DNA from: Nonlabens agnitus
Lineage (GTDB): Bacteria; Bacteroidota; Bacteroidia; Flavobacteriales; Flavobacteriaceae
Assembly: GCF_002994045.1 (NCBI RefSeq)
Contig: NZ_MQUC01000003.1
Location: 248,001-312,000, forward strand
Direction of reading: 5' to 3'
DNA: 64,000 bases
The notes below the pieces were generated by a model. The model was not told the origin of the DNA and made no database searches. It saw only the letters and a list, made by a program, of their open reading frames with translations. Positions 9,412 to 17,419 of this stretch are shown in pieces. Each line of letters starts with the position of its first letter. The stretch's first letter is position 1. Made by a program: the position numbers and the translations under genes.

Positions 9412-9825
9412 CTATTCCATTCCCATGAGCACAAAGGGTTCTAGTATACGCTTCAAGGTATCGCTTGAAGGATGAAGGCGGTTTTCATTTATGTATTGAT
9501 CAATTCTAGAGAGGTCATCGTTTGACTTTACGATGTTGAATTTAGAGTTATATCTCAAAAAAATAGGATGCGCGGTTGGGCCATTAAAAAGTTCTATGAT
9601 CTCACTATGTCTATGATCTTTCTTGATTTTTAGATAGAGATCCTTGAGATACCGCTCATTGCCTTCAATTACTTGAAAAAAGCGTCCTATAGCGTGCAAA
9701 AGAATTCCTGAAACGTTACACTCATTATTCTGTTCTGCAGAGTAGGCAAACAAGTTTTTAATATCATCCTTAGTCAGATCTTCTGACGACTTGCTCAAAT
9801 AGCAAATGGAGTAGTACATTTTCAT
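9412..9825 (-). CDS. BLUF-domain blue-light sensor (second copy)
   Basis: 137 aa. Flavin-switch residues Tyr9, Asn33 and Gln51 (FFQVIEG) have the same spacing as in the first BLUF protein and in AppA. The C-terminal extension is short, with no enzymatic output domain. It resembles the 3287-3694 protein in domain limits and in the YNSKFN motif near residue 92, so the two are probably paralogues. It is transcribed toward blh. Confidence 0.92.
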   Translation of the reverse strand: MKMYYSICYLSKSSEDLTKDDIKNLFAYSAEQNNECNVSGILLHAIGRFFQVIEGNERYLKDLYLKIKKDHRHSEIIELFNGPTAHPIFLRYNSKFNIVKSNDDLSRIDQYINENRLHPSSDTLKRILEPFVLMGME

Positions 9826-10038
9826 TCCTGACGGTAGCGCTGGTTCTTCTTTAAAATTAGGAATTCTGTGAAAAGCCTATTCAAGAAGGAACCTGCTGAT
9901 AATCAAAACTGTAAATTTCCTTAGTCTGATGGAAAGATTGTTAAGGATTTCTAAATGTTTACTTATTACCCTTATACAACAATCAATCCTTAAACAAAAA
10001 GAGGTGTTCTCATTGCTTCAAGATCTTTTAGATGGGGT

Positions 10039-11502
10039 TTAATCCCTAAACCCTACCAGTATGTGTTTCTTTTGTCGTTTATCAAAGTAGGCATAAATGA
10101 AGCGGTCTTTATACCTAAAAACGGTCTCAATCATTGGATTTTTATCTTCTACATAGGTGTTGATCTTGTCAAAAACATTCTCTCTTACCTCGCCATCCAG
10201 ATGGTTCATTTGTTGGTCAAACATACTTATGAAGTATGTCGATTTTGTATTGGTATAAGCATTATAGGCGTGCCAAGTAGGGCTTAGGCTAATAAATGTC
10301 AGTCCAATGCCGCTGTTGCCACCACCTATGGGAATCGTTGCACCACCACCAAAACCAAATCCCACCATGGGCGCTGCGCTAACTTCTTTAGAGCCACCTA
10401 TGGTTAACTCATAATCACCATTCATTTTGTAAACCGAAATACCAGGTGTGGCTGATGTCATTTTCCTGAGCAGCTTGCTGGTCTTTTCCAGTTCGCGGTA
10501 GTCATCATAGGTACCACCTTCCTGGATGATGGATGAGTTTGCGATGGTCAATTCATCATCGCGGGCAATGTCCAGGCGTTTGATCTGGTTTTTTGTTTCA
10601 TAATCTGTTACCGTGGTGATCAATTTATCCCTGGAAACTATATTCTGGAAGAGTTTACCATCGTACAGGTACGAGTTGGACTTGACGGTCGCACGATCAA
10701 ATTCGGCAGCTGGTTGTGGAAAGGTTGTTGTCTTGATGGTTTTATCTAATAGGGAAATTTCAATCACATAGGTATTTTCATCTGCCTTATCTAAGGTGAT
10801 GTAAAGTCGGTCGCCAATAGTGTACAGCTTGTTGAGAACAGATACGGATTCAATGGAATTGGGACTTTCCGTATCCATCCATTGCAAGTCGCCCTCAGTT
10901 CTCTTGAAAGCGTTGCCGGTCACGAAGAAATCAAAGAGTTCTCCTGCTTTGCCGTTTGAAGTAAGATCAAAGGACATGGAAGACTGCGGATACTGCTCAA
11001 CTGTGTAGCTGGCACCATCAAACTCAAATAACTTGAGTGTGGAATCCCTATTGATGGCGAGTATATAAAACCGATTCTGGTGGGTAAAGGGTTCCAATTG
11101 AATATCCTCATCAAACTTAAAATCAAATTCATCTACCGTTATTTGTCCTTGCCCTTCTTTGATGGCATTCAAACTGAACTTATTCCCGCGGGAATTGCTA
11201 TAATACAATTGGATGGTGCCATCTTCCTGTACCGCATAGCCTGCCAACTCACCATATCTTGATCGAGGTGCGTCATAATCCGTACTGGAGATCAGTCTGA
11301 AATCTGCGTTATATTTTAAACGGTGAATCCTTTTGTTATTGAACGAAAAGAGATTGATCATGGAATCGTTGTCGATCACCGTGACAACCTCACTATTCAA
11401 TCGGGAAGGTTTGAAATAACTTTCGGCCAGTAATTCTTGGGCCTGGGTAAGGCCGCTTGAAAGGATGAAAACTAAGAGGAAACAGTATCGTATGGCAATC
11501 AT
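10039..11502 (-). CDS. Secreted hypothetical protein
   Basis: 487 aa with a signal peptide (about residues 1-22, ending near GLTQA-QE). The mature part is rich in beta-strand-like alternation (LYDGKLFQNIV, YRDRFIYAYF-type repeats), suggesting a beta-propeller-like or WD-like fold. Near residue 380 is a glycine-rich stretch (GFGFGGGATIPIGGG). I do not recognise a named family. Likely periplasmic or surface-exposed. It stands alone; downstream are small intergenic stretches and the S41 peptidase pair in the same direction. Confidence 0.8.
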   Translation of the reverse strand: MIAIRYCFLLVFILSSGLTQAQELLAESYFKPSRLNSEVVTVIDNDSMINLFSFNNKRIHRLKYNADFRLISSTDYDAPRSRYGELAGYAVQEDGTIQLYYSNSRGNKFSLNAIKEGQGQITVDEFDFKFDEDIQLEPFTHQNRFYILAINRDSTLKLFEFDGASYTVEQYPQSSMSFDLTSNGKAGELFDFFVTGNAFKRTEGDLQWMDTESPNSIESVSVLNKLYTIGDRLYITLDKADENTYVIEISLLDKTIKTTTFPQPAAEFDRATVKSNSYLYDGKLFQNIVSRDKLITTVTDYETKNQIKRLDIARDDELTIANSSIIQEGGTYDDYRELEKTSKLLRKMTSATPGISVYKMNGDYELTIGGSKEVSAAPMVGFGFGGGATIPIGGGNSGIGLTFISLSPTWHAYNAYTNTKSTYFISMFDQQMNHLDGEVRENVFDKINTYVEDKNPMIETVFRYKDRFIYAYFDKRQKKHILVGFRD

Positions 11503-11635
11503 GGGGAAATGTTAAAGCCTACAAATAACGGTAAAAGAGGAATGACTCCCAATTTGGATCCAGGATTCCATAGGTGCCCTAGATGTATGGATCTAATTCC
11601 TATCGTTGATGAACGCAGGAAGGATGGAGTTAGTT

Positions 11636-11651
11636 CGCTTTCGCGAAAGCG
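11636..11651. repeat. Palindrome CGCTTTCGCGAAAGCG
   Basis: Perfect copy in the gap between the secreted protein and the first S41 peptidase gene, 12 bp beyond the peptidase stop codon. Confidence 0.9.
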
Positions 11652-11663
11652 AACTCAAAAAAA

Positions 11664-13112
11664 TTAATCTGTCCTTTCATTTTTGATAAGTTGTCTCATG
11701 TGTTCTATCGCATAGGACAGTACATCTATTTCTGGATCCACATATACGTCTGGTGCGATACCATAAGGGTCGATAGGGTTTTCTTGCACGTCTCTAGAGC
11801 GAAAAGAAGATGGGTAGGTCAGTTTAAAGCAACCAATATCTGTAGACAAACCGTTGAATCCATCTACAACGCCACCCGTATTTTGACCATAGACGACAAC
11901 TTTATCACTTTGATTAGCCCTGTAAACAAAAGTTTCTCCAGAGCTACCTGCTCCCGCACTTAATAGGATTACTTTTTTAGGATTGGCGTATAAGGTGTCT
12001 GGCTTGTAGGTATAGGCATATTCGTTTTCTTGGAAGAAAGCGGTACCTTTCAAAGACATGATATGGTTGTACAGTTCTCGTTCTTCATCAGTAAAGTCTG
12101 CTATGGGCTTTCCTTTCAAATCGCTGGAATCAAAAAATTGCTGAATATTGCCTTCACTCATCCATAGTCCTGAATTAGGGATTTGAATGGGACCACTCAA
12201 AATGTAGGGTAGAATAGGATAGTAGGTAGAATCATTGCCGCCACCATTATCTCTTACATCCACAATGATGAAATCTGCAGCTACCAGCTTGTTATGGTTC
12301 GCACGCATGATGCTATCGACATGTTTGTCATCTACAGAATAGAAATCAGGAAATCGTAGATAAGGGATGCCATCCACTTCGGTAAAATGAAACTCGTTGA
12401 ATTTAAGAGTGACTTCAGATGGTGTTTGCTCTAGGTCACTTTCTGGCCAAACCTTATTCCATTCGTCCTTTGCACCCTCAAACATCAATCGTCCTTTGCT
12501 AATTTGTAAGGCTTTGGTGGATTTAGGCGAATGGTCGCTCATCATAAGTTCTGCACTATACGTACTCCCAAAATCATGAGTTAGTTTGAACTTAAGATCA
12601 TTTTTATTCCAAGAATCTTTATTACTTTCTAACACGACTCCCACAAATTGTTTGGCTTTTTCAATGCTATTAGGACTCGGGACGATGGCTACTGTATAGC
12701 CTCTACTTTGCCAAATACCCAGTAGCGGATTTAAGTCGTACTTGCTTTGAACATAATCAGATTTGAATTGCGTTAACGAAATAGGAAATTCTTCGTTGTT
12801 AAGCTCGACAGGAGCCGAAATACTCACGTAGTTGTGGCCGTCTCTAAAAAAGTCTAGCCACTGCTCTAAAATTAGCTTACAGTCTGTCAAGCTTACCGTC
12901 TTCTGGGCCTTTTCTCGCATAACATTTGTATGGGCGACGTATAGAGCTCTGTTTTGATCTGTGACTTTATATTGAAAGAGGGAATAGTCTGCCTCGTAGG
13001 TGTTGATTGTTTTTTCCAAGGATTCCGCACAATCGCAATCCTGTGCATACACTGATAAAATTGGCAGCAAGAGGATCCCAATGCTGAATTTCCATTTCGT
13101 AAATAGCTTCAT
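11664..13112 (-). CDS. Secreted S41-family serine peptidase (copy 1)
   Basis: About 482 aa from the preferred ATG (13112), which places a clean signal peptide (ending VYA-QDCDCAES) at the N-terminus; a non-ATG start at 13142 would add ten residues. The C-terminal half is the tail-specific-protease fold: IIVDVRDNGGGND, then the catalytic serine in GAGSSGETF, and VDGFNG. Together with its neighbour it forms a tandem pair with matching motifs (YRANQSD, QNTGGVVDGFNG), evidently a gene duplication. Probable periplasmic protease; target unknown. Confidence 0.88.
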   Translation of the reverse strand: MKLFTKWKFSIGILLLPILSVYAQDCDCAESLEKTINTYEADYSLFQYKVTDQNRALYVAHTNVMREKAQKTVSLTDCKLILEQWLDFFRDGHNYVSISAPVELNNEEFPISLTQFKSDYVQSKYDLNPLLGIWQSRGYTVAIVPSPNSIEKAKQFVGVVLESNKDSWNKNDLKFKLTHDFGSTYSAELMMSDHSPKSTKALQISKGRLMFEGAKDEWNKVWPESDLEQTPSEVTLKFNEFHFTEVDGIPYLRFPDFYSVDDKHVDSIMRANHNKLVAADFIIVDVRDNGGGNDSTYYPILPYILSGPIQIPNSGLWMSEGNIQQFFDSSDLKGKPIADFTDEERELYNHIMSLKGTAFFQENEYAYTYKPDTLYANPKKVILLSAGAGSSGETFVYRANQSDKVVVYGQNTGGVVDGFNGLSTDIGCFKLTYPSSFRSRDVQENPIDPYGIAPDVYVDPEIDVLSYAIEHMRQLIKNERTD

Positions 13113-13153
13113 AAAAAGGATAAGATGATTGTTGAGTAGCAATTTAAGGACAA

Positions 13154-14608
13154 TTACTTTTTCCCTTCATTTTTAATAAGTTGCTTCATGTGCTCGATCG
13201 CATAGGAAAGTACATCCTCTTCTTTGTCCACATAAACATCTGGTGCGATACCGTAAGGATCGATAGGATTGGTAGCGATATCTGGAGCTCTGTACGAGGT
13301 AGGGAAGACGGCAGTAAAGCATCCCAGGTCTAGGGGAAAGCCGTTGAACCCATCGACCACTCCGGCAGTATTTTGTCCATAAACTACTACGCGATCACTC
13401 TGATTAGCCCGGTAAACAAAAGTCTCACCAGAACTGCCCACACCTTCATCGGTAAGAATGATGACCTTTCTGGGCCCTTTATAAATGGTGTCTGCTGCAA
13501 ATGTCCATGTTCCTTCACCTTTAAAGTAAGCCTTCCCTTTATTGTTTATAAAAGACTCGTATTCCTGCTTGTCCTTTTGCTTGTATTCTTCTAGTGAATA
13601 GCCCTTGCTAGCGGCCATTGCATTGATAAGATATTCTGTATTATCATCACTGAGCCAAAAGCCATTGGAAGGCATTTCAACAGGACCGTCCAGTACATAA
13701 GGTAATACGGGAAAATAGGTCGCATCACTGCCCCCAGAATTATCTCTAACGTCAACAATCATCATTTCTGAAGTAATGATCCTATCATGATTAGCTTGCA
13801 TGATACTGTCTACATATTCAGGATCTACCGAATAGAAATCAGGGAGTCTCAGATACGGTATGTTATCCACGTAGGAGAGGTGGAATTGATCGAACTTACG
13901 TTCGGTCTCACTAGGCTTTTTTACATTTTCTACTTCTGGCCAAAGTTTTGTCCAATTGCTAAGTGTTTTTATTTCAAAGACGCCACGGTCTGTTTGTTCT
14001 CCAGTGATCTGCTTTATGGTATGATCACCCATCAAGTAATTGATGTCATAATTGGTTCCAAAAATATTCATCAATTCAAATTTCACATCGCCTTTCTTCC
14101 AGTTGGGATTTGCACTTTCTAGTATGACACCTATATAATCCCGTTCTCTAGAATTGTTTTTTGGGTTTGGAATAATAGCGACCTCGTAGCCTGCGTTTTT
14201 CCAAATACCTAGTATGGGATTATCATTAGAAGCAGATTTAGCATAGTTGGATTTGAATTCTTCCATCGTGATTGGAATATTCTCGTTGTAGGTCTCAACA
14301 GATTTGTCCTCTGAACGAATGATATAGGTATGACCATCCCTAAAGAACTCCAGCCATTTTTCAAGTATAGTGATACACTCCGTTAAATCCTTAGCTTGTT
14401 TTGCTCTATCCAACATGATGTCTGAGTGGGCCGTGTATAGGTCTCTATTCTCATCAGTGACTTTGTATTGAAATAGTGAATAATTTTTCTCGTAGGTATC
14501 CATGGTAATTTGAAAGGAGTCCGCACAGTCACAGTCTTGTGCCTGGGTTTGTGAAAAAGGCAATAGGAGTAGCGCTAAAAAAAAATAAGATTTAATAAAA
14601 TGCTTCAT
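13154..14608 (-). CDS. Secreted S41-family serine peptidase (copy 2)
   Basis: 484 aa with a signal peptide (ending TQAQDCDCAD). Same layout as copy 1: a cysteine-rich N-terminus (DCDCADS), MIVDVRDNSGGSD, the catalytic serine in GVGSSGETF, and an almost identical C-terminus (IDPYGIAPDVYVD, SYAIEHMKQLIKNE). It is transcribed first, and copy 1 follows 41 bp later. The duplicates remain alike at both ends and differ most in the middle, consistent with different substrates. Confidence 0.88.
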   Translation of the reverse strand: MKHFIKSYFFLALLLLPFSQTQAQDCDCADSFQITMDTYEKNYSLFQYKVTDENRDLYTAHSDIMLDRAKQAKDLTECITILEKWLEFFRDGHTYIIRSEDKSVETYNENIPITMEEFKSNYAKSASNDNPILGIWKNAGYEVAIIPNPKNNSRERDYIGVILESANPNWKKGDVKFELMNIFGTNYDINYLMGDHTIKQITGEQTDRGVFEIKTLSNWTKLWPEVENVKKPSETERKFDQFHLSYVDNIPYLRLPDFYSVDPEYVDSIMQANHDRIITSEMMIVDVRDNSGGSDATYFPVLPYVLDGPVEMPSNGFWLSDDNTEYLINAMAASKGYSLEEYKQKDKQEYESFINNKGKAYFKGEGTWTFAADTIYKGPRKVIILTDEGVGSSGETFVYRANQSDRVVVYGQNTAGVVDGFNGFPLDLGCFTAVFPTSYRAPDIATNPIDPYGIAPDVYVDKEEDVLSYAIEHMKQLIKNEGKK

Positions 14609-14810
14609 GGGATGGTTGGTTATGTTATAATACCAGAGGTACGGTTATAAGATGTTTCATTCCCGCATTTGTTACAGTTTCAACAGTCAAAAGAAGCAGT
14701 GCTGGCGGCACGGGACGGTATTAGAAACTTAGGTTAAATACCTCCTATAAACAGCCTGATTGAAATTTGGCCTTTAATATTGCAGGTGAATTAGTAAGAG
14801 CAGGAACCTG

Positions 14811-15398
14811 ATGAGCGAACTGGAAGTACCTATCACCGACGTCGAGAATTTTATTTATTGTCTTGAAGTTGTGGCCGATATTGAGAATGAAGAGACGACT
14901 GAGGTGCTTACCATTCTAGAGGACATCGCACTACACCAAAACATTACCAGTATCTACAAGGCCTGCGATACCATTGAAGGACTGGAAGAAAGCTTGAGTT
15001 ATCTGCTTTATGACGATCATAACTTTAAGGGTTATGAGATCATATATCTAGTATTGCCTGGCGAGGCCAATAACCTTTTGATCAATGGATACTACTATAG
15101 CATTGAAGAAATAGCCGAACTTTTTGAAGGCAAGATGAACGGTAAGGTGATTCATTTTGCAAACAAAAAGATCCTGGACCTGACTGATGAAGAGTCGCAG
15201 TATTTTCTGGATGTTACCGGTGCCCGTGCGATTTCTGGCTATGGGCATCCTTCAGAAAAAATGACCAGCGCCTTCACGATAGATCGGGTGTTTTTTAGCC
15301 TGTTCTATGAAAATGACGATCTCAAAGAAGTTGTGGAGCGTATGTTCTACAAACATTACCAGCTTTGTAAATTGTTGGATTTTAGATTGTATTACTAA
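14811..15398 (+). CDS. Conserved hypothetical protein (possibly DUF6642-like)
   Basis: 195 aa, acidic, cytoplasmic, no signal or membrane segment. Mixed alpha/beta content with motifs YEIIYLVLPGE and DVTGARAISGYGHPSEK. It resembles the flavobacterial family I know as DUF6642, but I hold that name loosely. The motif SGYG and the order of strands would fit a CHAT/caspase-like or flavodoxin-like fold; no catalytic dyad can be assigned. It stands alone between the S41 pair and the phosphorelay genes. Confidence 0.75.
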   Translation: MSELEVPITDVENFIYCLEVVADIENEETTEVLTILEDIALHQNITSIYKACDTIEGLEESLSYLLYDDHNFKGYEIIYLVLPGEANNLLINGYYYSIEEIAELFEGKMNGKVIHFANKKILDLTDEESQYFLDVTGARAISGYGHPSEKMTSAFTIDRVFFSLFYENDDLKEVVERMFYKHYQLCKLLDFRLYY

Positions 15399-15413
15399 AA
15401 GTGTTTTGCGGTG

Positions 15414-15452
15414 TTCGCTTTCGCGCCTGCCTGCCGGACAGGCAGGGAAGCG
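15414..15452. repeat. Palindromic repeat with nested GC-rich hairpin insert (second copy)
   Basis: TTCGCTTTCGCG, then a 21-bp nested hairpin (CCTGCCTG ... CAGGCAGG), then GAAGCG. Same architecture as 1951-1990, so a GC-rich element has entered the palindrome in two independent places. Confidence 0.8.
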
Positions 15453-15559
15453 TACTCTTTTAAATCATTTTACCTATCTAGCAGTCATGGGTAAGTCAAT
15501 TTACCTTATGGATCGATGGCTGTTAAGGTAAAATCTTATAAAACATTCCCTTTTATAGA

Positions 15560-15955
15560 TTAATTGGAAGAATTCGATAATTCTGTTGATTTTAAGATGT
15601 TTTGCAACTCGTTGGCTGCTACTGGTTTTGTCAATAAGGTGCTGACCATGTCATAGGTAGAAGATCTTTTTTGATCTTCGGGATCTATGGATGAGGTTAC
15701 AATCGCGACACGGATAGGGATATTGTACGATACATTTTTTAATGCTTCTAGAAATTGCCATCCGTTCATTTCTGGCATATTGATGTCCAGAAAGATAAGA
15801 ACTTCTTGTTCTCCAGTCATTTTACCAAGATGATCCAGCCCGTCCAGAGCGCTATTGAATGTTGCTGTGGAATACGCATCTTGTTTTTTAATGAGTTTGT
15901 CCAGTATGTAGCAAAATATGGGATCGTCGTCTATGATAAGCAATCTCTCTTTCAT
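15560..15955 (-). CDS. Single-domain response regulator
   Basis: 131 aa, receiver domain only. Acidic pocket DDD at 9-11, phospho-acceptor Asp57 (FLDINMPEMNGW), Thr/Ser switch in IVTSS, and Lys in LLTKPV. There is no output domain, so it should relay phosphate or act by protein contact. It overlaps the upstream gene by 4 bp (ATGA), last gene of a four-gene signalling operon. Confidence 0.92.
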   Translation of the reverse strand: MKERLLIIDDDPIFCYILDKLIKKQDAYSTATFNSALDGLDHLGKMTGEQEVLIFLDINMPEMNGWQFLEALKNVSYNIPIRVAIVTSSIDPEDQKRSSTYDMVSTLLTKPVAANELQNILKSTELSNSSN

Positions 15956-16974
15956 GATTCTTCCCGTTTTAATTGAGATGCTTTTTCTGTAATGTCATGA
16001 ATGATGTGATCCAGCTCCTGACTGGATTCTGAAATCTTTTCCAAGATAAATCGGCGCTCTGTTGGCTCCAAATCTTCATCAGATAGTAAGTTAACTAATC
16101 CCATGATTCTGGAAAGTGGTGATCTAACAATATGAGATTGTATCCAGGCGATATCTTTTAAACGGGCATTTTGATCTTCAATCTTTTTGATATAATTGAG
16201 TTTTTCTGACACATCGTTGATCAATGATACACGCACATTTTCATTCACCCGTGAGGCAGGATTGCTATATGCTTCTACCGTGAAGACCTCGCCGTTCTTT
16301 TTTTGATGCTTGAAAACTCCGACATAGGTTTGAGACTTCATGTCGGTTTGCGTGATCTTTTTGAATTCCTGTCTTAGATACGACTCTTCAGACGCTGGTC
16401 TTATATCCAGTAAATTTAAATGGGAAAACTCTTCCATAGTATATCCATACAAGTGGCAAGCGGCATCGTTCACTTTGATAATGGACATGTCGTTGGTATT
16501 ATAAATAATCAACGGTTGCGGACTCAATTCGAATAAATCAGTGTATTCTTCTCGAGAATTTTCAATTTCCTGTACATGTTTTTTACGTTCAATATTATGT
16601 ACTACAGATTTATAAAGAGAAAATGGTGTCAACTCATCTTTAAGTAAATAATCAGAAGCTCCTTGTCCTAAAGTCAACGAACTAAAAGGGACATTTGAAT
16701 ACCCGGTAAGAATAACGATAGGCGCATCACCTGATAAGGGTACCATTTGATCTAACAACGACATGCCGTCAAGATCTGGCAACGAGAGATCCAATAGAAT
16801 GATGTCAAAAGCATTCGATGGTGACTGTAAAAGATTTTTGGCTTCGGCAAAAGTTTTGGCACTAACTAGATTGGAGCTTATAAAATATTCATCCAGATAT
16901 TCTTGAATGAGGAGTAAATCGCCCTTATTATCTTCAACAATTAGAATTCTATAATTGGATAATTTGGTACGCAT
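15952..16974 (-). CDS. Receiver-PAS-HisKA hybrid protein lacking an ATPase domain
   Basis: 340 aa. Receiver domain (1-125; Asp62 in ILLDLSLPDLDG), PAS domain (about 140-260; FELSPQPLIIYN), then a dimerisation/H-box-like helix pair (WIQSHIVRSPLSRIMGL) to the C-terminus. No HATPase domain follows, so it cannot phosphorylate itself. It could accept phosphate on Asp62 or His from the large kinase at the head of the operon. It sits 3 bp from the upstream regulator and overlaps the downstream one by 4 bp. Confidence 0.88.
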   Translation of the reverse strand: MRTKLSNYRILIVEDNKGDLLLIQEYLDEYFISSNLVSAKTFAEAKNLLQSPSNAFDIILLDLSLPDLDGMSLLDQMVPLSGDAPIVILTGYSNVPFSSLTLGQGASDYLLKDELTPFSLYKSVVHNIERKKHVQEIENSREEYTDLFELSPQPLIIYNTNDMSIIKVNDAACHLYGYTMEEFSHLNLLDIRPASEESYLRQEFKKITQTDMKSQTYVGVFKHQKKNGEVFTVEAYSNPASRVNENVRVSLINDVSEKLNYIKKIEDQNARLKDIAWIQSHIVRSPLSRIMGLVNLLSDEDLEPTERRFILEKISESSQELDHIIHDITEKASQLKREES

Positions 16975-16977
16975 TCC

Positions 16978-17418
16978 CTAATCTGTTTTTGAAGGTAATT
17001 TAACAATGTTGAACCAGAAGTTTTCGATTTGGATCACCGCTTTTAAAAATTCTTCAGATTCCACAGGCTTGACAATATAGCAGTTTACATGTTTTCTATA
17101 GGATTTTGAAATATCATCCATAGATGATGAGGTCGTCAACATGATGACCGGTATGTGTTTCAAATCTTCATGCTCTTTTATATACTTGAGAACTTCATGA
17201 CCATTGATCCTAGGTAGGTTGACATCCAGTAGGATAAGATCTGGTAATGGTTTCTGCTTGTTTTGACTTGCAGCCTGTTCCTTCAATAAATCTATAGCGG
17301 CTTCTCCTGTGCGAGCTACCGTAAGATTGTTGGCCACTTTGATTTCTTCCAGAGCCTCTGTGGTCAACAGGATGTCACCTTCATTATCTTCTACTAATAG
17401 GATGTTTACATTTTGCAT
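16978..17418 (-). CDS. Single-domain response regulator (phytochrome/Rcp1-like)
   Basis: 146 aa, receiver only: EDNEGD at 10-15, phospho-acceptor Asp65 (LILLDVNLPRINGHEVL), TTSSSMDD and YIVKPV. The EDNEGD motif and length resemble Rcp1-type regulators paired with GAF/PAS kinases. It begins 1 bp after the stop of the large kinase, so it is its most likely direct partner. Confidence 0.92.
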   Translation of the reverse strand: MQNVNILLVEDNEGDILLTTEALEEIKVANNLTVARTGEAAIDLLKEQAASQNKQKPLPDLILLDVNLPRINGHEVLKYIKEHEDLKHIPVIMLTTSSSMDDISKSYRKHVNCYIVKPVESEEFLKAVIQIENFWFNIVKLPSKTD

Positions 17419-17419
17419 G

